From positions 1-59,913 of IMG/VR virus record IMGVR_UViG_3300032116_000209: a stretch of DNA of 59,913 nt. One strand, written 5' to 3'. A program made the translations under genes and the position numbers. Source of the stretch: a virus. Of the stretch, positions 26,401-35,353 are shown one piece after another. The notes beneath the pieces are model-generated. The model was not told the origin of the DNA, made no database searches, and saw only the letters and a program-made list of their open reading frames with translations. Every line of letters begins with the position of its first letter. Position 1 is the first letter of the stretch.

Positions 26401-29400
26401 TAGTTTCTGATGTAGCACCACTAAACTTTGTAATAATATTCATCATTTTTGGAGCAATATCTTTATTATCTGTTGCCATTTGAAGCAATTGTCTAAATAC
26501 AGATGGAGGGATATCTCCACTTGCCATTTTTGCTTGAATCAAAAACTCTTGTCCGCTATCAATTGCACCAGATTTACGAAGGTTTGCGGCTTGTGTGCCA
26601 ACGACATCCATATACGCAACTTCATTTGGATTGTCTTTGTATCTAGCCTTAGCAGCCTTTTTCATACCGCCCATCATTGCTTCCTGCATACCGCCAGCAC
26701 TATTATATTGAGACACCATGTCTGACTGAATTTTTGCTTGGGCTGCAGTTAGTTCATTTCTTTTTCCTACTGTGCCCTTTTCTTTATCTCCTAAATATTC
26801 TTTTTCTAGTTCTAATGCTTCATTAATTTTTCCTTGAAGTCTAAGTTCTTCAATTTTCTTTTGATAATACATGTCAAGTGAGTCAAGCATTTGTTTGTTT
26901 TGCTCTAGTGCAATTTTTGAATCTACTGCATATGCTGCGCCCAATTCTCCTGCTTGCTTGGCATACTTTTTTGATTGAAGGTATCCGAATGCGGCACCCG
27001 CTGCTGCTCCAATTCCTGCGCCAACTGCTGCTCCTATAGGACCACCAATAAATGATCCTATGCCAGCACCTGCTGCTGCTCCACCCAGTGCTGACGCTCC
27101 TATACCAGCAATTTGCATTGTTTTCTGACCAGCAAGTTTGGTAATAGGACTAGCATTTTGAATATTAGAAATATTTGACTGCATCCTTTTTTGGTTTTCA
27201 TTAATCATTCTCATTCTAACCTGTAAAGGATTTTTATCTAGATCTTCTCCATTTGGACCAAGAACTTTTTCCATTTGTGCAATAACTTTAAGACCTATAG
27301 TGATATCTCCTGCTTGTCTAGCAGCATTCATCGCAAGGCTTTTTGCCTGATTAATATCCATTGCTCCAGACATTACTGCAGTAGACAACTGATTGCTTAG
27401 GTCTGATGCAGCCTGCGATCCTTTGCCTGCAGCACTTTGCTTTGATAGATTTTCAGTCAAAGCCTTTCCTTCTTTTGTTTGAACAAAGGCTTCTCCATAT
27501 GTTGTTTTTCCAGTTGCTGGTCCAAGCATTGAAAAAGAATTTTTTCTTCTTAGGTCCATCTGCTCTGAAGCAGTTACCTTGCCACCAAATTTTGCAATTG
27601 AATCTATTGCAGAGGTAGAGCCTCTAAACTTTTCATTTTCTTCTAAAACCTTGTTTGCTGCTTTATCAAATGCCATTCTTAGAGCCACCATAGATCCAAC
27701 TGTTGCTGCAAGCCCAACTGCTAATGCTCCAAATTTATTATTAACCATTGGCAATATCATTGAAAGGCCCATTAGAGGCATCATTAGTTTCTGAAACATT
27801 TCTCCAACTGAACCTGGAATCATGGATCCTACCATTGCTATGCCAGCAACAGCCATAGCAGCCCCACCTACACCCATGCCACCCCTTGACTTTGGATTAT
27901 TTGGGTCGTCTGGATTTGCCTTTGCTGCTTGTCTTGCCCTAAAAGATTCTAAAATTTTTGAAGAAGTAGACTGCATTTTTGACTTAACCCCAGTTGCACT
28001 CAGTCCCTGTTTAATATTTTTTGTCATATTTTCAGTTACAACTTTTTGTGTAACTGCAACATTTTGAGCAACAACACTTAACTTCTTTCCATCTTTTTGT
28101 AGTTGCTGTATTTTTCTTCTTAATGATTTTTGTTCTGCATCTATTGGACCATCTCCATAAAGGGCGGTTCTAGACGCTGCTGCCTTTGCTTGAGAATTTG
28201 CTTTATTAATTCTATCCTTGACTTCTTGGGAAGAAAGAGGTGCGTCTGCCTTTCCAACAATTCTAACTCCTCTTGGTCCTTGTCTAATTGATGGCGCCAT
28301 TGATGCTGGAACAAGCCTTGTATCTTTTGGACCACCAGTAGATTTAAACTTCCTATTGTTTGGCTCTGACTTTATTTTTTTATTTTTTCCGTCTTCATCT
28401 TCACTAACTTCGTCAGGTTTAACCAAAATAGAACTATGCTTTTGGTGCAAGGTTTTCCAGTCTACCTTTAATCCTTCTCTAAGTCTTTCCAACATAGCAA
28501 CATATTGTGACTTTAAAGGATGGTCTGCAGGCATTTTTGCAACATATGGTTCTGCATTATTTAGTTGTCTCTGAATTTCTGCCTTCATTTGACGATCATA
28601 TTCGTCTGGAGTCAGATTTAGAGCAATATCTTTTGTTGCATTTGCAAACCAGTTTGGAGAATTCTTTGCCTGTTTTCCTGGAACACCCTTTAGATTTTCT
28701 TCTGCCATTTCAAGTAAAGAAGGCATTTGGGTTGCCAATGCGCCAATACCAGATGCTTTACTTAGTACTCCAGCACGACCAACATCTGCTAAAGCGTTAC
28801 CGCCAAGATTACCCATCTTAAGATCATTATCGCCACGAAGATTTGCTGACACTAATTGTCTAAAATATTGTTCTTGTGTAAATGATTTAGACATTAAGTC
28901 AGCATACTTAGGATCATACTTGGACTCTAAAACAATGATCTTTCTTTTACCTTCTGGGTCTGTGGGGTCAATCATTGTTGCTATTTTTTGTTTTGGAACA
29001 TCCAGCCCTTGAACTTTTCTAGCAAAATCTGTTGCTTCTTTTTCTGCAATGGCATTTAGTTCGCTCATCATAGGCTTTACAAAAACTTTTTGACCGTTTG
29101 GCTTTTCAAAAATTCCACCAACTTCTCTTACATCAAAACTTCTTCCCGTAGTTTTTGATATCTGTTTTCCAAAGTTTGTTGGCTTCTTTTGTCCAGTTTT
29201 TGTTTTTGCTGCCTCATCTGCTATAGCCTTTAAAGTTGCTTCCTGGCTTCTTGCCTTTTCCATATTTTCTTGAATTAATTCTGGTGCCGTTACTGCTCCA
29301 CCACTTGTAGGCTTTTGGCTTATAACTGGAGTTGTTCCTGCTCCAAGTCGGTTCATATTTACAGTTGTGCCATCATTAAGGGTAACTGTAGAAGACTTTG

Positions 29401-32203
29401 TCACAACCTTGTCGGTTCTTCCTTCTCCCGTTCCAAATCCTTCCTTAATATCAAAATCTTTTATAAAACCTTTATCTTTTGCATTTTGAAGTATTCTTCT
29501 GCTTTCTTCTGGAGTGCTACCAAGACCCTTACCCATATTAAATCTGGAATCTGTTGCGTAAAGTTGTTGTGCTTTTTGATATGCCCTGTCTTCTGGATTT
29601 ATATATTTTGGAACTTCATTTTTAAAGATATCATCTACTATTCTGTCATTTATATATGTGCTAGTGCTTAACTTAAATGAATCTAGAAATGCTCTATCTA
29701 GGGCTGCAGCCTGTGCTGCATTCATTCCAGATGGCTTCCACTTTTCTGGACCTCTGCGTTCCCATTCATCTATAAATTCTTGAACTGGTACCCCAGTAGT
29801 AAGGCTAGGCATTGCTTTATTCATCCACTCAGGGAAATCAAACATTAACCCATGCTTGGTTGTTGTGGTAGTAGGCAGCCCCTGAGATTTAAAGATTTGT
29901 TCCATAGCAAGAAGTTTGTTTCTTTGATCTTGTGTCATATAAGGATTATTTTTTATAATATCCTGTATTTCTTTTGGAGTGCTCTTTCCACCTACGTGAG
30001 TTTTATTGGTTACATTATTGTCTTTTTTGATTTCATCTGTACCCTTTTTAAACCCTGGAATTCTTCCGCCTGCAACCATGTGTGCGATGAACGGTTTGTT
30101 GGCTGGATCTTGTGCTGGTCCTGCTGGAATAACTGCCTCTCCAGGAGAAGCAAGAATTGGAACTATATCTCCTGCGCCCTTTGGTCCTGGAATGCTAGTA
30201 ATACCATTAGAATATTTTCTGCTTTGTGGAATTCTGCCTTTACCAACTGGCCCAGCAAAACCTAACTGCGAAGCAATTGCTTTTTGATACGCTGCAGCAA
30301 GTGCATTAACTGCTGCTGCTTCTGACGTGAATGTTTGCCTAAGTTTTTGATGAACTTGGTCAAGAGACGCTGCTACAGCAGACGCCTCAAGTTGTTGCTT
30401 AGTTAAATAGTCTGTTTGATTTCCAAGTATCTGTGTTGATGTTCCAGCCCTATTAAATGAAGACTTCATTGTTGCAAATAGTTTAATTATATTTGCAAGA
30501 CCGTTAGCAAGCAAACCAAATGTCATAAGTGCGATAGGACCTATTGCTCCAAGTGCCACTGTTAAAATGGTTAAAAATCTCTTGCTACCATCGCCAAGGT
30601 TATTGAATTTTTCAAGAACTTTAGAGGCAAACTCAACGATTGGAGTTAGGGCTTTTAAGAATTGCTCTCCAACTGGAGCAAGGGTTACCTTTAAATCTTC
30701 TATTGATTTCTTAAATTTGTACGTTGTAGTGTTTTCTATCTTATCTAATTCTCGCTGTGAAAGGATTGCCAACTCTTCTGTTGTTGCTCTTGTCAAACCT
30801 AAAACTCTTGCTGCCTGAGATCCTTGGGCAGTTACGTTTTGAAATAGTGTAGATAATCTTGAAAACTGGAACTTTCCAAATAGTTGCTCAATTGCTCTTG
30901 CACGATTAAGGGGATCTAGAGTATCTAGTGCTTGTGCAAATCCCACTACAGTTGCTGCGACGTCTCCCTTATTTGCTTCTACAATACCCCGAATATTAAT
31001 GCCCATCTCGGCAAGCATCTTAGAGGCTTTTTCAGATGGATTAATTAATGATGCTAAACCAGACTTAAGTGCGTTAGCACCTTCTGATGCATTGATTCCA
31101 CCTTCTTTCATTGCTGTTAGGAAGAATGCAAGATCCTCAACATCTCCACCCAATTGCTGAACAACTGGTCCTGCTTTTGGAATTGCAATTGTTAAATCTT
31201 CAATAGAAACAACAGTTTGGTTTTCAACTGCGTTAAGGAAGTCAATCTTTTTTGCTAAGTCTTCTGCTGCTACACCGAATGCGTTAGTAACAGAAATTGT
31301 TGTCTCAAGTGCCTGCTCCTGTTCAACTCCACCTAGAACAGCAAGCCTTGTTGCTTCTGTAACTTGTGCAGTAAGTTCTGCCCCCATCTTACCCATTGCT
31401 GCAGCGTTTGCTGCCATCTCCATAGTCTTTTCAACAGCAACACCATATTTGGTATACTCTTTTGCAAGTGTCTGTATCTGCTTAACCATTGCATCGGTTT
31501 CTTCTTGCGTAGTAAACATTTCACCGTAAACACGCTTAAACCTAATTGCCTGCTCTTCAAGTTTCATGAAGGTTTTTGCTGCAGTTGATCCAAGGAGCAT
31601 TAGTGGCACTGTAAAACCAACCATCAACTGACGGCCAGCCCATTGTGTATTCTTACCAAAATTTAATAAATTAGTTGAGCCTTGCTTTAGTAATTGATTT
31701 AGTAGTTGCTGGCGTTGTGCTGCTATCTGTGTTTGGGTAGCAAGATTTTTCATGTCTAGAGTAAGAGGTCTTACCGCAATCGCTTGTAGGGCTCCATTTG
31801 CCCCACGACCCATCTTTATATACTGGGTCTGGATATCTTTTACACGCTCTCGTGCTACTTTATTTATTGTTTCAAATTCAGACTTAAAAAGTCTACCAAA
31901 AGTTTTAGTTGCTGCTCCAGTATATCTAAAATACTCTCTGGAGGTTAGTTTGTTTTTTTCTAAAGCATTAGTAAAATGCTCGGTACTTGTAGCAACCGTT
32001 CGCATGGTTGCTTGAAATTTTCCAGTAGCATTTATGCTGTTCATCAAGTTTTGTGCTTGATTTGCTGCTACCGCTGACGCTGCTGCGCCAGACTTTGACA
32101 TCTGTGTATGGAAGGCTGATATTTGACGCTGTAGAAGTTTTAAACTTGCTAAAGCATCTGACGTATCAATATTTACATGAATATTGGATTGAACATCAGC
32201 CAT
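23390..32203 (-). CDS. Tape measure protein with kinase-like segment, Cys repeats and LysM
   Basis: A 2937-aa tape measure protein; the classical ruler of about 0.15 nm per residue would suggest a tail of some 400 nm. The N-terminal third has the TP901-1-type core (helical, GNKNTQWAGRQLMVGFTVPL-like segment near 200; LARVLG and GEAVIPAGP further on). Residues about 1010-1260 carry a kinase-like pattern: VFVKP (K near 1040), a Glu helix, RGDNDLKMGNLGG (about 1123-1135) and ADVGRAG (about 1139-1145). Hydrophobic spans lie at about 1450-1510 and a glycine zipper at about 1700-1745. Four 21-residue Cys repeats (about 2657-2740) and a LysM domain (about 2760-2808, VVQPGDTLSEIAADNNIS) end the protein. 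It sets tail length and probably enters the envelope during DNA ejection. Confidence 0.93.
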   Translation of the reverse strand: MADVQSNIHVNIDTSDALASLKLLQRQISAFHTQMSKSGAAASAVAANQAQNLMNSINATGKFQATMRTVATSTEHFTNALEKNKLTSREYFRYTGAATKTFGRLFKSEFETINKVARERVKDIQTQYIKMGRGANGALQAIAVRPLTLDMKNLATQTQIAAQRQQLLNQLLKQGSTNLLNFGKNTQWAGRQLMVGFTVPLMLLGSTAAKTFMKLEEQAIRFKRVYGEMFTTQEETDAMVKQIQTLAKEYTKYGVAVEKTMEMAANAAAMGKMGAELTAQVTEATRLAVLGGVEQEQALETTISVTNAFGVAAEDLAKKIDFLNAVENQTVVSIEDLTIAIPKAGPVVQQLGGDVEDLAFFLTAMKEGGINASEGANALKSGLASLINPSEKASKMLAEMGINIRGIVEANKGDVAATVVGFAQALDTLDPLNRARAIEQLFGKFQFSRLSTLFQNVTAQGSQAARVLGLTRATTEELAILSQRELDKIENTTTYKFKKSIEDLKVTLAPVGEQFLKALTPIVEFASKVLEKFNNLGDGSKRFLTILTVALGAIGPIALMTFGLLANGLANIIKLFATMKSSFNRAGTSTQILGNQTDYLTKQQLEASAVAASLDQVHQKLRQTFTSEAAAVNALAAAYQKAIASQLGFAGPVGKGRIPQSRKYSNGITSIPGPKGAGDIVPILASPGEAVIPAGPAQDPANKPFIAHMVAGGRIPGFKKGTDEIKKDNNVTNKTHVGGKSTPKEIQDIIKNNPYMTQDQRNKLLAMEQIFKSQGLPTTTTTKHGLMFDFPEWMNKAMPSLTTGVPVQEFIDEWERRGPEKWKPSGMNAAQAAALDRAFLDSFKLSTSTYINDRIVDDIFKNEVPKYINPEDRAYQKAQQLYATDSRFNMGKGLGSTPEESRRILQNAKDKGFIKDFDIKEGFGTGEGRTDKVVTKSSTVTLNDGTTVNMNRLGAGTTPVISQKPTSGGAVTAPELIQENMEKARSQEATLKAIADEAAKTKTGQKKPTNFGKQISKTTGRSFDVREVGGIFEKPNGQKVFVKPMMSELNAIAEKEATDFARKVQGLDVPKQKIATMIDPTDPEGKRKIIVLESKYDPKYADLMSKSFTQEQYFRQLVSANLRGDNDLKMGNLGGNALADVGRAGVLSKASGIGALATQMPSLLEMAEENLKGVPGKQAKNSPNWFANATKDIALNLTPDEYDRQMKAEIQRQLNNAEPYVAKMPADHPLKSQYVAMLERLREGLKVDWKTLHQKHSSILVKPDEVSEDEDGKNKKIKSEPNNRKFKSTGGPKDTRLVPASMAPSIRQGPRGVRIVGKADAPLSSQEVKDRINKANSQAKAAASRTALYGDGPIDAEQKSLRRKIQQLQKDGKKLSVVAQNVAVTQKVVTENMTKNIKQGLSATGVKSKMQSTSSKILESFRARQAAKANPDDPNNPKSRGGMGVGGAAMAVAGIAMVGSMIPGSVGEMFQKLMMPLMGLSMILPMVNNKFGALAVGLAATVGSMVALRMAFDKAANKVLEENEKFRGSTSAIDSIAKFGGKVTASEQMDLRRKNSFSMLGPATGKTTYGEAFVQTKEGKALTENLSKQSAAGKGSQAASDLSNQLSTAVMSGAMDINQAKSLAMNAARQAGDITIGLKVIAQMEKVLGPNGEDLDKNPLQVRMRMINENQKRMQSNISNIQNASPITKLAGQKTMQIAGIGASALGGAAAGAGIGSFIGGPIGAAVGAGIGAAAGAAFGYLQSKKYAKQAGELGAAYAVDSKIALEQNKQMLDSLDMYYQKKIEELRLQGKINEALELEKEYLGDKEKGTVGKRNELTAAQAKIQSDMVSQYNSAGGMQEAMMGGMKKAAKARYKDNPNEVAYMDVVGTQAANLRKSGAIDSGQEFLIQAKMASGDIPPSVFRQLLQMATDNKDIAPKMMNIITKFSGATSETIGVAAQNILTADNKIDKEVQTKFITKVEAFEKDSDALDFAKNMVKLNNLNAVIPSNVLVKYYTENDAAYQQLNKMLDAIEGKKDLTATMVYEIIPEVKGTNAFNEEYFNTLTEDQQKVYTTTIAAVINVPDPQIVASDDYQNWLKENTVIGGRTYGGAQYKGLSQAAMIAHYKEQQGFKAVTENVSIGANAPVSGDKSGSGNKPKSSPLDDLLKKLRDVRKNQIKVTEGFDASFKSLNKLFGGKKTIEVFSGIENDMRRLGAGEDLIELIVGMDPKEFEKQKNKLFKFKNGEIVALKDGAKSIGDALQSIALGDFVSTQDRMVKNIGNQNAALARLKAAGVDGSVALEMVADASTAAAIANNKLSDKQLKKVIKAANEATKAQRRMAAVQSIEQENKDIQQRSDLYEKLISNLGRFNQAEIEAIINNQGLTEGLLTGAANFAEGLALAVKKKRIELNLKLMTIEGMQEIFDTGVSNAMEAFDVEETKLRLSFDVQNKPLKEEIRKAEELIAKTQEKIRIQEVSLKEIETQEEKVNEKYDERLKALDEIEKANSYIAQQQKGQLTLAEALTSGDIAAAARAAQDMRAQSAADALTRQRDALGLAREYELSELRSKDGRTRIQIEKEIKDLQDQIYEIETKSLEPNRETLRLNELALEKSIESITVLEKTRAEWEQIKNAVDLARVASAQFVKSMQDALNVQGRLINAYNNQQVNTDPVVPAQTVVCPPGYKQVGNNCVMDGKTEVVCPAGFKQVGDKCVKEGTTEIICPEGHKLVGNNCVKEGATKTVCPEGYNLVGNDCVKQGTIKEEIVPATDTNTKTNTNTGTTKYVVQPGDTLSEIAADNNISLKQLLALNPKFTNDPKYKNGNMIWSGTTVKLPTGSGAAAGSGGGGGGFMQALAKGGLINPMRFAMGGFARGTDTVPAMLTPGEFIMSKYAVDSYGLDTMKQINKGEAVGGSVYNNTYTLTVNAKTDANPNEIAQAVMATIKQVDDRRIRGVAISGRR
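23983..24234 (-). repeat. Four tandem 63-bp repeats coding 21-aa Cys repeats in the tape measure gene
   Basis: The encoded units follow the pattern (V/I)CPxGxxxVGxxCVxxGxxx, four times in a row, each with two cysteines eleven residues apart. They sit just before the LysM domain. Boundaries are approximate. Confidence 0.8.
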
Positions 32204-32221
32204 CCATTAACACCTCTTTAT

Positions 32222-32545
32222 TTAGTTATTTACAAGATTGCCGAGCAGAGTTGCGTCTGAAAGTCTAATTCCAGATGCCTCTTCAACGATCTTGTATACT
32301 GTAGGAAGGTCCATATTTTCTTCTAGGGCTTCCTTATCTTCCGCCAACTCTGGCTTGTATTGCTGCATTGCGATTTGTACACACTCCATAAGTAGAGTCA
32401 TTGACTTTTCGTTGTCTTCCGCTACTTTAGCGATATCTTCAAACTTCTTCATAAACGGACGAAGTAGTGAGATCTTTAATGGTCTTACCTTGATCTTTGT
32501 TCCATCGATGAGAGTTACTGTCTTTTCTTCCGTGGCAGTTGCCAT
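32222..32545 (-). CDS. Tail assembly chaperone, short form
   Basis: A 107-aa protein whose whole length is paralogous to the first ~100 residues of the gene before it: LIDGT, PLKI, IAM-QY and (L/M)DLPT-Y are shared in the same order. It lies just before the tape measure gene, where the short gpG-like chaperone of siphoviruses belongs. Here it has its own ATG, AAGGAGG ribosome site and TGG-TATAAT promoter. Confidence 0.8.
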   Translation of the reverse strand: MATATEEKTVTLIDGTKIKVRPLKISLLRPFMKKFEDIAKVAEDNEKSMTLLMECVQIAMQQYKPELAEDKEALEENMDLPTVYKIVEEASGIRLSDATLLGNLVNN

Positions 32546-32572
32546 TTATTCCTCCTTATAAGGTTAAAGTTA

Positions 32573-32581
32573 ATTATACCA
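32573..32581 (-). promoter_or_regulatory. Extended -10 promoter for the short tail chaperone and tape measure genes
   Basis: Minus-strand TGG-TATAAT, about 27 bases before the ATG at 32545, leaving a short leader that contains AAGGAGG. It lies in the 57-base gap between the two chaperone genes. Confidence 0.5.
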
Positions 32582-32602
32582 TAGCGGAGTCTATTTTTTT
32601 TG

Positions 32603-33283
32603 CTATTCTATAACCTCATAAGTTAGGCCCATCCCTATTCCAAAACCAGCCCTCTCTGCATTTTTACCCTGTAGGGCAAGGATGTCATTTCCATTTTCTG
32701 CCTTTCCTTTACTAAATACTCTAGCCTTCATGTCTTCCCAGGCATTACTATTTCCAGAGTTTTTGTCAATATCTACTCCCTGCATAGCAGCAGCAAACTT
32801 CTTATCGTTATAATCCAAATCTCTTTTTGCCTTAATAGTTGCGGTTAGTTCTGGCATTGATAAAGACTGCTCAAGTTCTTCATAATCTTTCCAAATCCCT
32901 ATAAGAAATGCTTCTGCTTCTAGTTTTGCTAAATCTAGAGTTTCCCAAGAAGATCCGCTATCTACTGCTTGAGACTTTACTGGCTCTTCTGACTTTTGAT
33001 TAATCTTAATACCTGCTGCAATATCAATAACTTGATATATTGTTGGCAAATCTAAATTATCTTCAAGGTCTTCAACTGTTTTTATATGCGGAGCATACTG
33101 CCTCATTGCTATAAGAGCACAGACTACTAAAATAGATATTGATTCGTCATCTGTTTTTGCTGACTTTATTGTTTCAAATTTTGTTAAAAATTCTCTAAGA
33201 TATTTTATTTTTAATGGGGCAGCCTCAATAACAGTTCCATCAATAAGAGAAAAATTTTTCTTTTCGTATACGCTTGTTGCCAT
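32603..33283 (-). CDS. Tail assembly chaperone, long form
   Basis: A 226-aa protein. Residues 1-100 match the short chaperone gene that follows; residues about 120-190 (LDLAKLEAEAFLIGIWKDYE, then DYNDKKFAAAMQGVD) are the helical extension typical of the gpGT frameshift product. It thus looks like a G-T fusion encoded in one frame, with no frameshift needed. The ATG is six bases after TTGG-TATACT and lacks a ribosome site, pointing to a leaderless mRNA. It binds the tape measure protein during tail assembly. Confidence 0.8.
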   Translation of the reverse strand: MATSVYEKKNFSLIDGTVIEAAPLKIKYLREFLTKFETIKSAKTDDESISILVVCALIAMRQYAPHIKTVEDLEDNLDLPTIYQVIDIAAGIKINQKSEEPVKSQAVDSGSSWETLDLAKLEAEAFLIGIWKDYEELEQSLSMPELTATIKAKRDLDYNDKKFAAAMQGVDIDKNSGNSNAWEDMKARVFSKGKAENGNDILALQGKNAERAGFGIGMGLTYEVIE

Positions 33284-33289
33284 TATATA

Positions 33290-33298
33290 AGTATACCA
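33290..33298 (-). promoter_or_regulatory. Extended -10 promoter, leaderless geometry, before the long chaperone gene
   Basis: Minus-strand TGG-TATACT followed by six bases and the ATG at 33283. It lies right after the terminator of the major tail protein gene, so the chaperone and tape measure genes are re-initiated separately. Confidence 0.5.
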
Positions 33299-33303
33299 AA
33301 TGG

Positions 33304-33330
33304 AAAAGCCCAGACCTTGTGAGTCTGGGC
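33304..33330 (-). terminator. Rho-independent terminator after the major tail protein gene
   Basis: On the minus strand an 8-bp perfect stem (GCCCAGAC and GTCTGGGC) with a 7-base loop is followed by TTTT. It lies 18 bases after the stop of the major tail protein gene and before the next promoter. Confidence 0.82.
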
Positions 33331-33348
33331 CAATCCTATTAAGTTGTA

Positions 33349-34002
33349 TTATAGAGAACGATCTACGATTTTACCGTATGATGCGTCATCGTTTGGAAGG
33401 AGACGGAATGAAACTTCAAACATTGAAGCCTCATCACGCTTTGCTGATACTGTAACATTCTCAATTGAGAGTGCACGGTATGCAACATAGATTCTTTCCT
33501 TTGGCTCGTTAGAAGAACCAGATCCTGGTCCTACTGCTACGAGTCCACGCTCTAGTGGAACGTCACCAATGTCACCTGCGGACATCTTTAGTGTCTCTAG
33601 GTCTCCACTGATTACCTTATCTGTATCATCTGCTGCAATTGCAACTAGAAGATTTTCTAGGGTTGCCTCTGCGAATGATGTATTTAGATTAACTGTCATA
33701 CCTTGCTTGAATAGACGAGCAACGTCGAGAAGTTGATCTACTGCTACTTCACCGAAATCTGGCTGGAAAGCGAGTTCCAAACCATTTGATGTATATCCTA
33801 TGTTTCTGTATGCTTCGTCGTCTGACAAAGTTTCCTTGTAGGATACTGCTGGGGATGCGGTCATTGATGGAAGATCGATACCTGCTTGAGTATCAGTAAT
33901 CTTACCAGTTGCTGAGTCGTATCCGATTGGACCTGCATTATGCGTAAAAAGTGCTGCTGCACCCACGATAATGTTACTACTTGAACCACGGCTGTATGCC
34001 AT
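33349..34002 (-). CDS. Major tail (tube) protein
   Basis: A 217-aa protein with the strand-rich, Gly/Ala/Ser-rich composition of siphovirus tube proteins (TASPAVSYKETLSDDEAYRN; YVAYRALSIENVTVSAKRDE; MFEVSFRLLPND). Position before the chaperones and tape measure gene, and a strong terminator right after it, fit a highly expressed tube subunit. The start has an AGAGGTGAG ribosome site; a perfect TATAAT (34049-34054 region) lies upstream with no clear -35 or TGn extension. Confidence 0.8.
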   Translation of the reverse strand: MAYSRGSSSNIIVGAAALFTHNAGPIGYDSATGKITDTQAGIDLPSMTASPAVSYKETLSDDEAYRNIGYTSNGLELAFQPDFGEVAVDQLLDVARLFKQGMTVNLNTSFAEATLENLLVAIAADDTDKVISGDLETLKMSAGDIGDVPLERGLVAVGPGSGSSNEPKERIYVAYRALSIENVTVSAKRDEASMFEVSFRLLPNDDASYGKIVDRSL

Positions 34003-34067
34003 ATATTCTCACCTCTTTCATTTTATTAAAAGGGGGTTTGTTTCCTCACCATAATTATACAGCCTTT

Positions 34068-34679
34068 TTATGAGGGGTTTATATCCCAAACCAATTTGTT
34101 ATCATCTGTCTTTATACAAATAAGACTACCTTTTACAACACCCTGCTTCTCACATGGACCACCCAAGTACACATCTAGTGGGTGCCAGTCGTAGTCGATA
34201 ATGATCTTATTCCCCGCATAGGTACGGGCTGTACCGAAATCTACGATATCCCTGGTTTCTTCTAGTTGATAGATTTTAAAGTTGTGGAAAAAACATGGCT
34301 TAGATTCTGCGCTCCAATCTCCTTGGTTTGCTGCTGCCCATTCATTTAAATCTTTTGCCGAATCGTCTGCATAATCTAAAAGGTCATTTACCTGCTGCTG
34401 AGTAATTATCATCTTCTTTTGTGCGTCATCGCCAGTGGCATAAAAATAGTACAAAAGTTGTTCGCACTTTATGTATGGAAATGGTACTCTTCTCATTTTA
34501 AACATTCTGTCATACACAGCAAAAACTCCATTGCTGTCTGGAAATGTCTCAGTTAACGCATCTATTTGTGTTGGAAGCGTTGGGAAAAAATATGCGGCCC
34601 CGCTAAATCCAGGCATATCTAGTTTTGATGCAAGATATTTATTGATAATTGTAGGTGGATGATGAATTAATGCTGTCAC
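34068..34679 (-). CDS. Tail completion/terminator-like protein
   Basis: A 203-aa protein just before the major tail protein gene, where the tail terminator is normally encoded. It has an alpha/beta N-terminal half (FPYIKCEQLLYYFYATGDDA, about 71-90) and a strand-rich C-terminus (GNKIIIDYDWHPLDVYLGGP). It starts at GTG after GGAG and overlaps the preceding gene by four bases. The function is inferred from gene order. Confidence 0.55.
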   Translation of the reverse strand: MTALIHHPPTIINKYLASKLDMPGFSGAAYFFPTLPTQIDALTETFPDSNGVFAVYDRMFKMRRVPFPYIKCEQLLYYFYATGDDAQKKMIITQQQVNDLLDYADDSAKDLNEWAAANQGDWSAESKPCFFHNFKIYQLEETRDIVDFGTARTYAGNKIIIDYDWHPLDVYLGGPCEKQGVVKGSLICIKTDDNKLVWDINPS

Positions 34680-35353
34680 TGAATACCAACTCCTGCATTA
34701 GCAATCCAACGGTAGCCTGTTGACAAACCTTTAGATCTGCCCAGTCTTTTACCTGCTGCCATATCTTTTCTATATACCACTGGATTTTCAAGATACCTAG
34801 CAATACCGCTTACTCTTAAAAATGCTTGAGAAAAATATCTATTAAAGAACATATCAAATACCTTTTCAAATCCACCTTGAACTTCTGTTCCTCCAGGATT
34901 GTCTACCCTTACTTCGTTTTTTGTAAACACTGTTTCTCCGTTATCCTCAAATGCTAAAGCCTGTGCAACTCTTGGTCTGATAACAACTGGAATGCCTTCT
35001 TCCATGATTCTTGCCTTATCATAAAACGGAGTCCTCGACCCATTCTTTATTGAGGTAGATTGACGAAATGACGACCTAAATGACAAACCTAAATTACTGG
35101 TTGTATATGATATATCATATAATCTTGCACTAGGGCTGCCTGTCTGATTCCATTCATAAACATGATGCAGCATATCTGGATTAACTCTAGCATTAGAATC
35201 TATAAACTCTTTCATTAGTTCTACTGTTTCTAATCCTACTGTTTTTAGGAATATGGTTTTGCCTCTTTGTATTCCCTCCAAAAATCCCATAGAGTAGTCT
35301 ACAATATTGCTCATTTCTTTTTTAAATTGTGCAGAATTAAATACGGCTCTCAT
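34676..35353 (-). CDS. HK97 gp10-like neck/tail-completion protein
   Basis: A 225-aa protein with an N-terminal long helix (IVDYSMGFLEGIQRGKTIFL, about 17-36), then VNPDMLHHVYEW and a strand-rich C-terminal part, the general layout of gp10-type neck proteins that join head and tail. Overlaps its neighbours by four bases at each end. Assigned by order and layout. Confidence 0.5.
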   Translation of the reverse strand: MRAVFNSAQFKKEMSNIVDYSMGFLEGIQRGKTIFLKTVGLETVELMKEFIDSNARVNPDMLHHVYEWNQTGSPSARLYDISYTTSNLGLSFRSSFRQSTSIKNGSRTPFYDKARIMEEGIPVVIRPRVAQALAFEDNGETVFTKNEVRVDNPGGTEVQGGFEKVFDMFFNRYFSQAFLRVSGIARYLENPVVYRKDMAAGKRLGRSKGLSTGYRWIANAGVGIQ

